A stretch of 64,000 nucleotides of DNA, from contig JADZCT010000039.1 in NCBI GenBank assembly GCA_020851455.1, positions 1 to 64,000 of the forward strand, in the 5' to 3' direction. Positions within the stretch are counted from its first letter, which is position 1. Each line of letters begins with the position of its first letter. The translations under genes were made by a program, and so were the position numbers. This document shows positions 33,701 to 42,483 of this stretch, piece by piece. Below the pieces are notes generated by a model. It saw nothing but the letters and a program-made list of their open reading frames with translations. It ran no database searches and had not been told where the DNA came from. This DNA is from Gemmatimonadaceae bacterium. Its GTDB lineage: Bacteria; Gemmatimonadota; Gemmatimonadetes; Gemmatimonadales; Gemmatimonadaceae.

Positions 33701-35221
33701 GTGACCGCAAGCCGGTTTGGCTGGATTGACATCGCCGTGCTGCTGGCGTATCTCGCCGGCAGCACGGCGTTCGGTTTGTGGGTGGGCCGTCGGCAGAAGA
33801 CCGCGACCACCTACTTTGTGGCTGACCGGGACATCCCGTGGTGGGCCGTGATGTTCTCGGTGGTCGCATCGGAGACGAGCGCCCTCACGTTCATCTCGAT
33901 CCCGGGGCTGAGCTACGCCGGCGACCTCGGCTTCCTGCAGGTCTGCGCGGGGTACATCCTCGGACGGATAGTCGTCGCGGCCGTGCTCCTGCCGCGGTAC
34001 TTCGAGGGCAACCTTGTGACAGCGTACACGCTGCTCGAGACGCGCTTCGGCGGCGCCACGCGGCGATTCACCGCGATCGTCTTCCTGGTAACCCGGGCGC
34101 TGGCCGACTCGGTTCGCGTGTTTGCGACGGCGATTCCGGTGGCGCTGATCATCGGGCCGGTGATGCCGCGGGAGTATCTGATGCCAACGGCTATCCTGGT
34201 GCTCGGCCTCCTTACGGTGCTGTACACCTACAAGGGCGGGATGCGGGCTGTTGTATGGACGGAGCTGCTGCAGGCGGGCATCTACCTCCTCGGCGGCGGC
34301 GCCGCCCTCGTGCTGCTTGGCCGCTTCACGGCAGGCGGCTGGAGCGGAATTCTCGCCGCCTCCGGGGCAGCCGGGAAGTTGCGCGCAGTGAACTTCACCT
34401 TTACGTGGTCGGACCCGCACACAGTGTGGGCGGGGCTCCTCGGCGGATCATTCCTCGCGATGGCCTCGCACGGCGCGGACCAGCTCATCGTGCAGCGGCT
34501 GCTCTCGGCGCGGTCGCTGCGCGACGCACAGCGGGCGATCGTCGGGAGCGGGATCGTCGTGTTCGCGCAGTTTACCCTCTTCCTCACAGTTGGGCTTGGC
34601 CTCTGGTCGGCGTACGCGGGACGGACGTTCGCGAGCACCGACGAGGTCTTCCCGACGTTCATCCTCGAGCAGATGCCCCACGGGCTGCTGGGCCTCGTGG
34701 TAGCGGCGGTGGTGGCCGCGACGATGAGCACACACTCCGGGGCGATCAACTCGCTCGCGGCGACCACGACTCACGATATCTACCTGCCGCTCACGGGCCG
34801 AGGCGCCGACGACCCTGAGACGTTCCGGGCCGGCAAGCGGTTCGCTCTGCTCTGGGGCGTCGTCCTGACCGTTGGCGCCCTGCTCTTCCCCGAAGGCCGT
34901 ACGCCCGTAGTCGTAATCGCGCTCTCCATTGCATCTTTCACCTACGGAGCGCTGCTTGGCGGGTTCTTCCTCGGCATCTTCGTGCCGCGCGCGCGGCAGC
35001 GGGACGCAATCCTCGGCATGAGCGTGGGACTGACCGCCATGGCACTGGTGGTCTTCGCACGGCTGATCGGGACTGCCATCCCGCCGCTCGCGCCGGTGCT
35101 GCACCCGTTCGAGTTCGTCGCGTGGCCATGGTACGTTCTCATAGGATCAACGGTGACCGTCTCGACCGGCATCTTGTCGTCGTTCCTGATGCAACCACCC
35201 CTCAACAAGTCCCGGGCGTGA
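33701..35221 (+). CDS. Sodium:solute symporter (SSS family)
   Basis: 506 aa polytopic; LLAYLAGSTAFGLWVGRRQKTATTYFVADRDIPWWAVMFSVVASETSALTFISIPG. Confidence 0.93.
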   Translation: MTASRFGWIDIAVLLAYLAGSTAFGLWVGRRQKTATTYFVADRDIPWWAVMFSVVASETSALTFISIPGLSYAGDLGFLQVCAGYILGRIVVAAVLLPRYFEGNLVTAYTLLETRFGGATRRFTAIVFLVTRALADSVRVFATAIPVALIIGPVMPREYLMPTAILVLGLLTVLYTYKGGMRAVVWTELLQAGIYLLGGGAALVLLGRFTAGGWSGILAASGAAGKLRAVNFTFTWSDPHTVWAGLLGGSFLAMASHGADQLIVQRLLSARSLRDAQRAIVGSGIVVFAQFTLFLTVGLGLWSAYAGRTFASTDEVFPTFILEQMPHGLLGLVVAAVVAATMSTHSGAINSLAATTTHDIYLPLTGRGADDPETFRAGKRFALLWGVVLTVGALLFPEGRTPVVVIALSIASFTYGALLGGFFLGIFVPRARQRDAILGMSVGLTAMALVVFARLIGTAIPPLAPVLHPFEFVAWPWYVLIGSTVTVSTGILSSFLMQPPLNKSRA

Positions 35222-36144
35222 ACACGATCGTAGTCGGCGTAGACGGAGGCGGCAGCAAGACTTCGGTGGTAGTGACCGACCTCGAAGGCAAGGAGCTGGC
35301 GTCGGTGGTTGGCAGCCCAAGCGCCGTCCGTCCCGGCCAGGCGGCCATGTCGGCCGAGACGATCGCGCTGCTGGTGACCGAAGCGCTCGACGCGTGCGGA
35401 CAGACCGGCGTGCGTCCGGCGGCGATTTGCGTGGGCGTCGCGGGCGTGGGGCGCGACGCCGAGTTTGCGTCGTTCTTCGACGCGATGCAGGATCGCGACG
35501 TCGCCGAGGAACTCGTCGTGCTGCCCGATGCCGTGGTCGCCCTGGAGGATGCCTTCGGGGACGGCGCCGGGATCCTGCTCATTGCCGGCACCGGCTCGGT
35601 GTGCTTCGGGCGTGGCCCGACGGGCAAGCTCGCGCGGTGCGGCGGATGGGGTTTCTTCTGCGGCGACGAAGGCAGCGGCGCATGGATCGGACGGCGCACC
35701 CTGAGCGTGGTCACCGCATCCGCTGATGGCCGCGAGCCGGCGACGGCGCTCGGAGGCGCCCTCCTCAGCGCACTTTCGCTCGCGAAGGTCGAGGAGCTCG
35801 TAGCGTGGGGTGCCGGCGCAACGGTGCAGCAACTCGCGCAGGTGGCTCCGATCGTCGTATCGGTGGCCGCGACGGGCGACCTGCGGGCGAATTCCATCAT
35901 GGCCATGGCTGCGGAGGAACTGGTGCTCCACGTGCGCACGCTCGCGCGCGACCTGTTCGCCGACGAGCGCGCGGCGGTGCCCGTGGCCTTTGCCGGCGGG
36001 CTCCTGCAGCCCGGTTCGTTCCTGCGCAAGCTCGTGGAGCACCGCCTCAAGACGGCGGTACCCGGCGCAGCCGTGCGTCACGAAGCGGTGGTGCCGGTCC
36101 GCGGAGCGCTGAGGGTGGCGCGACGCTCGGCGGCGGGAGCGTAG
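35218..36144 (+). CDS. BadF/BadG/BcrA/BcrD ATPase-type sugar kinase (N-acetylglucosamine kinase-like)
   Basis: (V)NTIVVGVDGGGSKTSVVVTD; LLIAGTGSVCFGR; GTGA overlap with the symporter stop; start trimmed from the track ORF. Confidence 0.85.
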   Translation: MNTIVVGVDGGGSKTSVVVTDLEGKELASVVGSPSAVRPGQAAMSAETIALLVTEALDACGQTGVRPAAICVGVAGVGRDAEFASFFDAMQDRDVAEELVVLPDAVVALEDAFGDGAGILLIAGTGSVCFGRGPTGKLARCGGWGFFCGDEGSGAWIGRRTLSVVTASADGREPATALGGALLSALSLAKVEELVAWGAGATVQQLAQVAPIVVSVAATGDLRANSIMAMAAEELVLHVRTLARDLFADERAAVPVAFAGGLLQPGSFLRKLVEHRLKTAVPGAAVRHEAVVPVRGALRVARRSAAGA

Positions 36145-36146
36145 CC

Positions 36147-37061
36147 GTGTCCGCGATCCGGATCATCGGAGTCCCCATGGACCTGGGCGCGTCGCGTCGC
36201 GGCGTTGACATGGGGCCGTTCGCCGTGCGCTACGCGGAGCTTCGCGAGCGCCTCGTGCGCCTGGGCCACGATGTAGAGGATGGCGGAAACGTCTCCGTGC
36301 CATTTCGCGAGGATGCCGCCCGGGGCGCACAGCGGGGGGCTCATTACCTCGGCGCAATCACGTCCGTGTGCCGCGACGTCGCGGCCCGCACGCGCGAGGC
36401 GCTCGACTCCGGGCGCACGCCGCTCCTGCTCGGCGGCGACCATTCGCTGGCTACCGGCTCGATTGCGGGCGCGGCCGCGCACTATGCCGCGAAAGGCGGC
36501 CGGCTTGGCCTCATCTGGATGGACGCGCACGCCGATGTCAACACGCCCGCGTCGTCGAGATCCGGCAACGTCCACGGAATGCCGCTGGCGCATCTGCTCG
36601 GCCACGGCGACCACGACTTCGCGGCGCTGGCGGGCGGCACGACTCCCGCCATCCGCAACGCCGACGTGGCGCTGGTCGGGATCCGCGAACTGGACAGCGC
36701 CGAGCGGGAGCACATCGCGCAGTGGGCAGTGCCTGCATTCACGATGAAGGCGCTGGACGAGCGCGGTGTGCGCGCGGTGGTCGCCGATGCCATCGCGTCG
36801 GCGTCGCGTGACACGAGCGCGCTCTGGGTCTCGTTCGACCTCGACGTGGTTGACCCGACGCACGCGCCCGGAGTCGGCACGCCGGTCCCGGGCGGAATGA
36901 CCTATCGCGAGGCGCACCTCGCCATGGAACTGCTCGCCGACAGCGGCCAGCTCGCAGGACTCGACATAGTCGAAGTGAATCCCGTGCTCGACGCGAAGAA
37001 CCAGACTGCCGAACTCGCAGTGGAGCTCGCGCTCAGCGCTTTCGGCAAGCGGATAGTCTGA
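36147..37061 (+). CDS. rocF: Arginase
   Basis: (V)SAIRIIGVPMDLGASRRGVDMGPFAVRYAEL; GGDHSLATGSI; WMDAHADVNTP; SFDLDVVDPTHAPGVGTPVPGG. Confidence 0.93.
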   Translation: MSAIRIIGVPMDLGASRRGVDMGPFAVRYAELRERLVRLGHDVEDGGNVSVPFREDAARGAQRGAHYLGAITSVCRDVAARTREALDSGRTPLLLGGDHSLATGSIAGAAAHYAAKGGRLGLIWMDAHADVNTPASSRSGNVHGMPLAHLLGHGDHDFAALAGGTTPAIRNADVALVGIRELDSAEREHIAQWAVPAFTMKALDERGVRAVVADAIASASRDTSALWVSFDLDVVDPTHAPGVGTPVPGGMTYREAHLAMELLADSGQLAGLDIVEVNPVLDAKNQTAELAVELALSAFGKRIV

Positions 37062-37065
37062 AGTC

Positions 37066-38178
37066 GTGGACAGCGAACGCCGCTCCGCGCGTGTTCAGTA
37101 CCGGGCGCCCGACTTCAAGTCGTCCCACCTGGTCAGCGCACCGCCCGCGCCAACGGCGAGGGCCGTGCAGGACGGTGTGCTGCCGGACGGGTTCTTCTCG
37201 ACGACCAATCTGCCGACCTACGTGAAGAATCCCGATGGTGCGTGGGTTCTCCCCCGCGAGCCGCGGATGGACGGTTGCCTGGTGCGCGGGCCGAACGGAA
37301 CATGGTTCGTGCGGGAAGCGCGCCGCGTGAAGCGCGGGGATGAAGTGGTCGTGGCGCTGCACGAGGACGGAAGGGACGGGGTGCTCGTGCATGCCACAGG
37401 GTTCGAGGCTCCGCCGGACGCGGCTGGCGACTTCCACTTCATGCAAAGCCAGGTGTCTCGCGAGAAGCCTATAGACTACGCCGCCATCGCGCGTATGCTG
37501 GTCGAGGAGAAGCGCCGCGGAGGGTACATCATCTGGGTCACGGGTCCCGCGCTGGTTCACTCTCGCGCGCGCGCCAACATGGTGTGGTTCATTCGCAACG
37601 GCTTCGTGCAGGCACTGCTCGCGGGGAACGCGGTGGCTGTGCACGACATCGAGGCGGCGGTGGTCGGCACGACGCTTGGAATGACCTCTACCGGCGCGCC
37701 CACCGAGGGCGGCCATTCGGCGCACATGCGCGCGATCAATACCGTGCGCCGCGCCGGATCCATCGAGGCGGCCGTGGAGGCGGGGATCATCCGGGACGGG
37801 ATCATGCGCGCGTGTGTGATGGAGGGCGTGCCGTTCGTCCTCTGCGGATCGATCCGCGACGATGGCCCGCTGCCGGGCGTTATCACCGACACGATCGAGG
37901 CGCAGGACGCGATGCGCGCGCACTGCATCCGCGCCACGACGGCAGTGATGCTTGCGACCGCGCTGCACTCGATCGCGGTCGGCAACATGCTTCCGGCGTA
38001 CTACGAGGACGCAGAGCGCGGCCTCTGTGAGCTGCCCACCATCACCGTGGACGCCGCGGAGTTTCTCGTGAGCAAGTTGAAGGACAGGGGCACGCACCAG
38101 GCCATCGGCGTGGTCACCAACGCGCAGGATTTCATGAGCATCCTCCGGCTGGCGGTCGAGGATGCGATCCGCCGGTAG
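37066..38178 (+). CDS. LOR/SDH-domain protein, candidate archaeal-type ornithine cyclodeaminase
   Basis: 370 aa; THQAIGVVTNAQDFMSILRLAVED C-terminus; 4 nt after arginase; resembles the TIGR00300/AgrE C-terminal family from memory. Confidence 0.7.
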   Translation: MDSERRSARVQYRAPDFKSSHLVSAPPAPTARAVQDGVLPDGFFSTTNLPTYVKNPDGAWVLPREPRMDGCLVRGPNGTWFVREARRVKRGDEVVVALHEDGRDGVLVHATGFEAPPDAAGDFHFMQSQVSREKPIDYAAIARMLVEEKRRGGYIIWVTGPALVHSRARANMVWFIRNGFVQALLAGNAVAVHDIEAAVVGTTLGMTSTGAPTEGGHSAHMRAINTVRRAGSIEAAVEAGIIRDGIMRACVMEGVPFVLCGSIRDDGPLPGVITDTIEAQDAMRAHCIRATTAVMLATALHSIAVGNMLPAYYEDAERGLCELPTITVDAAEFLVSKLKDRGTHQAIGVVTNAQDFMSILRLAVEDAIRR

Positions 38179-38184
38179 GGATCG

Positions 38185-39615
38185 CTAGGGCACCGTGACC
38201 TTCGGCATCACGTAGGTCGCGCGCAGCGCCTCCTGGTATTCGGCGAAGAGCGCCTTGATGCCATCGAACTCCTTCTTCACGAGTGTCCGGTACTCGGGGC
38301 GCGTCGCGAAGTCGTAGAGGACGCTGGCCATCGCCTGCGCATCGGTCACGAAACCGGCGTGGCCAACGGCGGTGAGCGCGTCGGCTTCCATCTCATAGGT
38401 ATGGTTCGGTGCGTTCGACGACTTGGCCGAGAAGCCAAGGCCCGGGATGTCGCTCGACACGCTTCCCGTCTCCTCGTAGCCCTGCGGTTTCCCGGGCTCG
38501 GGCGCGATGCCGGTGGCGCCGTACTTCTTCATGTATGCGAACCCAACTTCGGCGAGCGTGCTCACGGCGATGCCGTCACGCGCCTTGCCGTAGTGGTCAA
38601 TCACGACCCTCGTGCCCGTGGCAAGCGCGGCCGCGCGAGCGGCGTTGTCAACCATCTCGGTCACCTGCTCGAGGTACACGGCGTCTGGGTAGCGGATGTA
38701 GAAGTCGGCAACAGTCTTGTCGGGCACCACGTTGGGCGCCGCTCCTCCCTCGACGATTACGCCCTGGATGCGCGTCTCCGGGCGAAGGTTGCTCCTCAGT
38801 CCGTCAATGTGGTTGAAGAGCTCGATCACGGCGGTGAGCGCGTTCCGCCCATTCCACGACGTGAGCTGGTGGGCCGGCGCGCCGTAGAACGTATACTTGG
38901 TGCCGTTGATATTCATGCAGCAGGTGCCGAAGCCAGCGGCCGGACGCGTCGTCGCGGTCGAGGAGTGGGAACGGAGCAGGATATCGGCGCCGCGGAAGAT
39001 CCCGGCGAGGTGCATGTCGGTCTTGGCGTTGGGCGGCATCATCTCCTCGCCAGGAGTGCCGTAAACGGTGACCGACCCGGGTTGACCGCTCTTCCCGAGG
39101 TACTCCGCCATCGCCACGGCCGCCGCAAGGCCGATCGGGCCCTGGGTGCTGTGCTGGTCGCCGTGGAACGCACCCTGCGTGCCGCGGAGCGCGTCGTACT
39201 CGACGATCACGCCCAGGTTCGGCGAGCCACGTCCGCCCTTCCACCGGGCGACGAACGCGGTCTTGAGGCTCGCAACGCCAATCTGGACGTCGAAGTCATG
39301 CGCCCGGAGCCAGTCGCCAAGGATCTTCACCGATCGCTCCTCGACGAATCCGACCTCCGGGTGGCGCGTGATGTCGTCGCCCATCGCCAGCAGTTCGGTG
39401 TCCATGAGCTGCCTGGCCCGGGCGGCAACCTCGTCGCGGGCGGCATTCGGTCCGGTGAGCTTCGCCACAAGGTCCGGCACGCCGAGCGATGCCTCCAGTT
39501 CCGCGATCTTGCGGATCACGCCACGCGCGGCCTCGCGCTCGGTGGGGGTCTCCTGCGCGCGCACGGCCCCGCCCCATGCCGCGACGAGAAGAACGGCCGC
39601 TGTGATTCGACGCAT
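38185..39615 (-). CDS. M20-family amidohydrolase/peptidase (AbgB-like) with signal peptide
   Basis: MRRITAAVLLVAAWGGAVRAQ; HPEVGFVEERSVKILGDWL; EYDALRGTQGAFHGDQHSTQGPIGLAAAVAMAEYL. Confidence 0.88.
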   Translation of the reverse strand: MRRITAAVLLVAAWGGAVRAQETPTEREAARGVIRKIAELEASLGVPDLVAKLTGPNAARDEVAARARQLMDTELLAMGDDITRHPEVGFVEERSVKILGDWLRAHDFDVQIGVASLKTAFVARWKGGRGSPNLGVIVEYDALRGTQGAFHGDQHSTQGPIGLAAAVAMAEYLGKSGQPGSVTVYGTPGEEMMPPNAKTDMHLAGIFRGADILLRSHSSTATTRPAAGFGTCCMNINGTKYTFYGAPAHQLTSWNGRNALTAVIELFNHIDGLRSNLRPETRIQGVIVEGGAAPNVVPDKTVADFYIRYPDAVYLEQVTEMVDNAARAAALATGTRVVIDHYGKARDGIAVSTLAEVGFAYMKKYGATGIAPEPGKPQGYEETGSVSSDIPGLGFSAKSSNAPNHTYEMEADALTAVGHAGFVTDAQAMASVLYDFATRPEYRTLVKKEFDGIKALFAEYQEALRATYVMPKVTVP

Positions 39616-39639
39616 GACTCGACCCTCCGGTGAACCGGC

Positions 39640-40911
39640 TCAGGTGGGAACGACTTCTCCGGGATTCTCGGGAAACTCGCCTTCCCAGCGCGCCATCACG
39701 GCGGTCGCAAGCGAATTGCCCATGAGGTTGATGGACGTGCGGGCCATGTCCATGAATGCGTCCACGCCAAGGATCACCGCGATCGCTTCGAGCGGGAGGT
39801 TGAACATGGCGAGCGCGCCCGCGAGGATGACCAGCGATGCACGCGGCACGGCGGCCACTCCCTTGGACGTCAGCATTAGCGTGAGCATCATCAGGAGCTG
39901 CTGGCCGAAGGTCATGTCTATGCCACCGGCCTGCGCGGCGAACACAGAGGCAATGGCAAGGTAGAGCGTGGAGCCGTCGAGATTGAACGAGTAGCCTGCA
40001 GGGAGCACGAATGCGACGATCCGCTTCGGAATCCCGAACCGCTCGAGGTTCTGCATCATCAGAGGGAGCGCTGCCTCGCTGGAGGCGGTCGAGAACGCGA
40101 TCAGCCAAGGCTCCTTGGTGGCCCTCCAGAACGGCCTGATCGGGACGCGGAAGATGAGAGCCACCGGCAGAAGCACGCACAGCACGAAGACGACAAGGGT
40201 GCCGTAGAGCGTGAGCACCAGGATCGCCAGGCTCTTCAGGACGGTGATGCCGCTCGCGCCGACCGTGACGGCAATCGCGCCGCCGATACCCCACGGCGCA
40301 AACGCCATGACGATCGCGACGAACTTGAACATCACCTCGGCCAGCGACTCGCAGAACTCCAGCATCACCTGACGCGGACGGCCCTGCACCCGCGCCAGAG
40401 CCACGGCAAAGAGGATCGAGAAGAGCACGACCTGCAGCACCTCGTTCTTCGCCGCCGCCTCGAAGAAGCTCTGCGGCACGGCGTGCTCGATGACCCCGGC
40501 GAACGTGATCTTCGTCGCCGCGTACCCTTGCGCCACGTCCGCGCTCGCGCTGGAGAGGGAAATGCCCGCTCCTGGCTTCACGAGGTTCACCGCGCCAAGC
40601 CCGAGGAAGAGCGCGATGGTCGTGACAACTTCGAAGTAGACGATGGAGCGCAGGGCGAGCCGGCCCACGCGCCGCATGTCGTCGCCGTGCCCCGCAATTC
40701 CGACCACGAGCGTGCTGAACAGAAGCGGCACGATCAGCGTCTTGATGAGGCGGAGGAATACGGTGGAAAGCGTTCGCGCGAATGCCGTGACGTTGGGGTG
40801 CTCGGCTGCCGGAAGGAGCCAGCCCGCGAGGATCCCGATGACCATCGAGATCAGAATCCACTGCGTCTGCGAAATCTTCCTGCGCGCGGGAGCGTTGGGC
40901 TCGGTTGCCAT
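39640..40911 (-). CDS. Dicarboxylate/amino acid:cation symporter (DAACS)
   Basis: MATEPNAPARRKISQTQWILISMVIG; AFSTASSEAALPLMMQNLERFGIPKRIVAFVLPAGYSFNLDGSTLYLA. Confidence 0.95.
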   Translation of the reverse strand: MATEPNAPARRKISQTQWILISMVIGILAGWLLPAAEHPNVTAFARTLSTVFLRLIKTLIVPLLFSTLVVGIAGHGDDMRRVGRLALRSIVYFEVVTTIALFLGLGAVNLVKPGAGISLSSASADVAQGYAATKITFAGVIEHAVPQSFFEAAAKNEVLQVVLFSILFAVALARVQGRPRQVMLEFCESLAEVMFKFVAIVMAFAPWGIGGAIAVTVGASGITVLKSLAILVLTLYGTLVVFVLCVLLPVALIFRVPIRPFWRATKEPWLIAFSTASSEAALPLMMQNLERFGIPKRIVAFVLPAGYSFNLDGSTLYLAIASVFAAQAGGIDMTFGQQLLMMLTLMLTSKGVAAVPRASLVILAGALAMFNLPLEAIAVILGVDAFMDMARTSINLMGNSLATAVMARWEGEFPENPGEVVPT

Positions 40912-40946
40912 CGCTGGAGGGACGTGGGGGAGTGGAGGAAGCCGCG

Positions 40947-42443
40947 TCAGGCGGCGCTTCGGAGCCGCGACCGGGACCTGCCGTACATGAAGTAAATCAC
41001 GAGGCCAACGATGAGCCAGACCGCGAAGCGCACCCATGCCTCCCACGGCAGGCCCGTGATCACGAATACGCACGCCAGCGCGGCAAGGATGGCCACCGGC
41101 CAGACAAACGGCACCCGAAAGGGCCGCGGACGGTCCGGCTCGATGACCCGCAGCACGAGCACGCCCACCGCAACGAGCGAGAAGGCGAAGAGCGTCCCGA
41201 TGTTGGTCAGGTCGTATGTCTCGCCGGCGTCGCCAACGAGCCCGCCAAGCGCGACGAGCGAGCCGATCGCCAGCGTCGTGAGGTACGGCGTACGGAATCG
41301 CGGATGGATCTTCGATGCCCACTTCGGCAGCAGGCCATCACGCGCCATCGCCATGAAGATGCGGGCCTGCCCGTACTGAAACACCAGGAGCACCGCGCTC
41401 GTGGCCACCACGGCGCCAAGCGCGATGAACCACGTGAACTTCTGCAGGCCAGCCTGGTTGAACGCCGCGGCAAGGGGATCGTTTGCCAGGAGCTGCTTGT
41501 ACGGCACGATTCCGGTTGCCACCGCCCCGACGGCAATGTAGATGACCGTACAGACGAGCAGCCCAAGCAGGATGCCACGCGGCATGGTGCGCTGCGGGTC
41601 TTTGGTCTCCTCGGACGCAGTGGAGATGGCGTCGAAGCCGATGTACGCGAAGAAGACTATAGCCGCGCCCTGATGGATGCCGCGGAAGCCGTTGGGCGCG
41701 AACGGCTTGTAGTTGTCCATGTTGATGTGCTGCACGCCGATCACCACGAACACGGCGAGCACGATGAGCTTCACGAGCACCATCGCCTTGTTCACCCGCA
41801 TGCTCTCGCGCACACCGATCAACAGCAGCCACGTGATGAGCGCGACGATGGCAAACGCGGGAACGTTGAGCAGCACGGGAACCCCGGCGATGTGCGGCGC
41901 ATCGGCGATCAACGCCTTCAGGGGCGAGTCGGGAGCCGCGAGGATAACCTCGCGGTAGCCGTGCGCCAGCCACCCTGGGACATTGATGCCGAAACCCGAC
42001 AGGAGCGACACGAAGTACCCGCTCCAACTGATTGCGACGGCGATGTTGCCCACGGCGTACTCGAGGATCAGGTCCCACCCGATGATCCACGCAATGACCT
42101 CGCCGAGCGTGGCATACGTGTAGGCGTACGCGCTGCCCGCCTGCGGAATCATCGAGGCCAGCTCGGCGTAACACAGGGCGGCCAGCGCGCAGATGGCGCC
42201 GAGCAGGAGGAACGAAAGCACTAGCGCCGGGCCGGCTCCGTAGCGCACCACGGTAACGCCATCGGCGGCCATCTGCCCGGCGGCGGCGGTTCCGATCGAG
42301 GAGAAGATTCCCGCCCCGATCACCGCTCCGATCGAGAGGGCCACGAGGTCAACCGTGCCGAGCGTGCGGCGGAGGCCCTTGCCGCTGTCGGCGTCGTCCG
42401 GAACCAGGTCAGCTATCGGCTTGCGGGCAAACAGTGACGTCAC
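40947..42443 (-). CDS. APC-superfamily amino acid permease
   Basis: LGTVDLVALSIGAVIGAGIFSSIG; 498 aa polytopic. Confidence 0.93.
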   Translation of the reverse strand: MTSLFARKPIADLVPDDADSGKGLRRTLGTVDLVALSIGAVIGAGIFSSIGTAAAGQMAADGVTVVRYGAGPALVLSFLLLGAICALAALCYAELASMIPQAGSAYAYTYATLGEVIAWIIGWDLILEYAVGNIAVAISWSGYFVSLLSGFGINVPGWLAHGYREVILAAPDSPLKALIADAPHIAGVPVLLNVPAFAIVALITWLLLIGVRESMRVNKAMVLVKLIVLAVFVVIGVQHINMDNYKPFAPNGFRGIHQGAAIVFFAYIGFDAISTASEETKDPQRTMPRGILLGLLVCTVIYIAVGAVATGIVPYKQLLANDPLAAAFNQAGLQKFTWFIALGAVVATSAVLLVFQYGQARIFMAMARDGLLPKWASKIHPRFRTPYLTTLAIGSLVALGGLVGDAGETYDLTNIGTLFAFSLVAVGVLVLRVIEPDRPRPFRVPFVWPVAILAALACVFVITGLPWEAWVRFAVWLIVGLVIYFMYGRSRSRLRSAA

Positions 42444-42483
42444 GGGCCTCCTCGCTTGGCTTGGTTGCCGCCTGCGGCTCCGG

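Noticed and set aside
39296-40861. 521-aa minus-strand ORF overlapping the DAACS symporter and M20 genes
   Set aside because: Alternate frame spanning two well-supported genes; Arg/Gly-rich with no domain.
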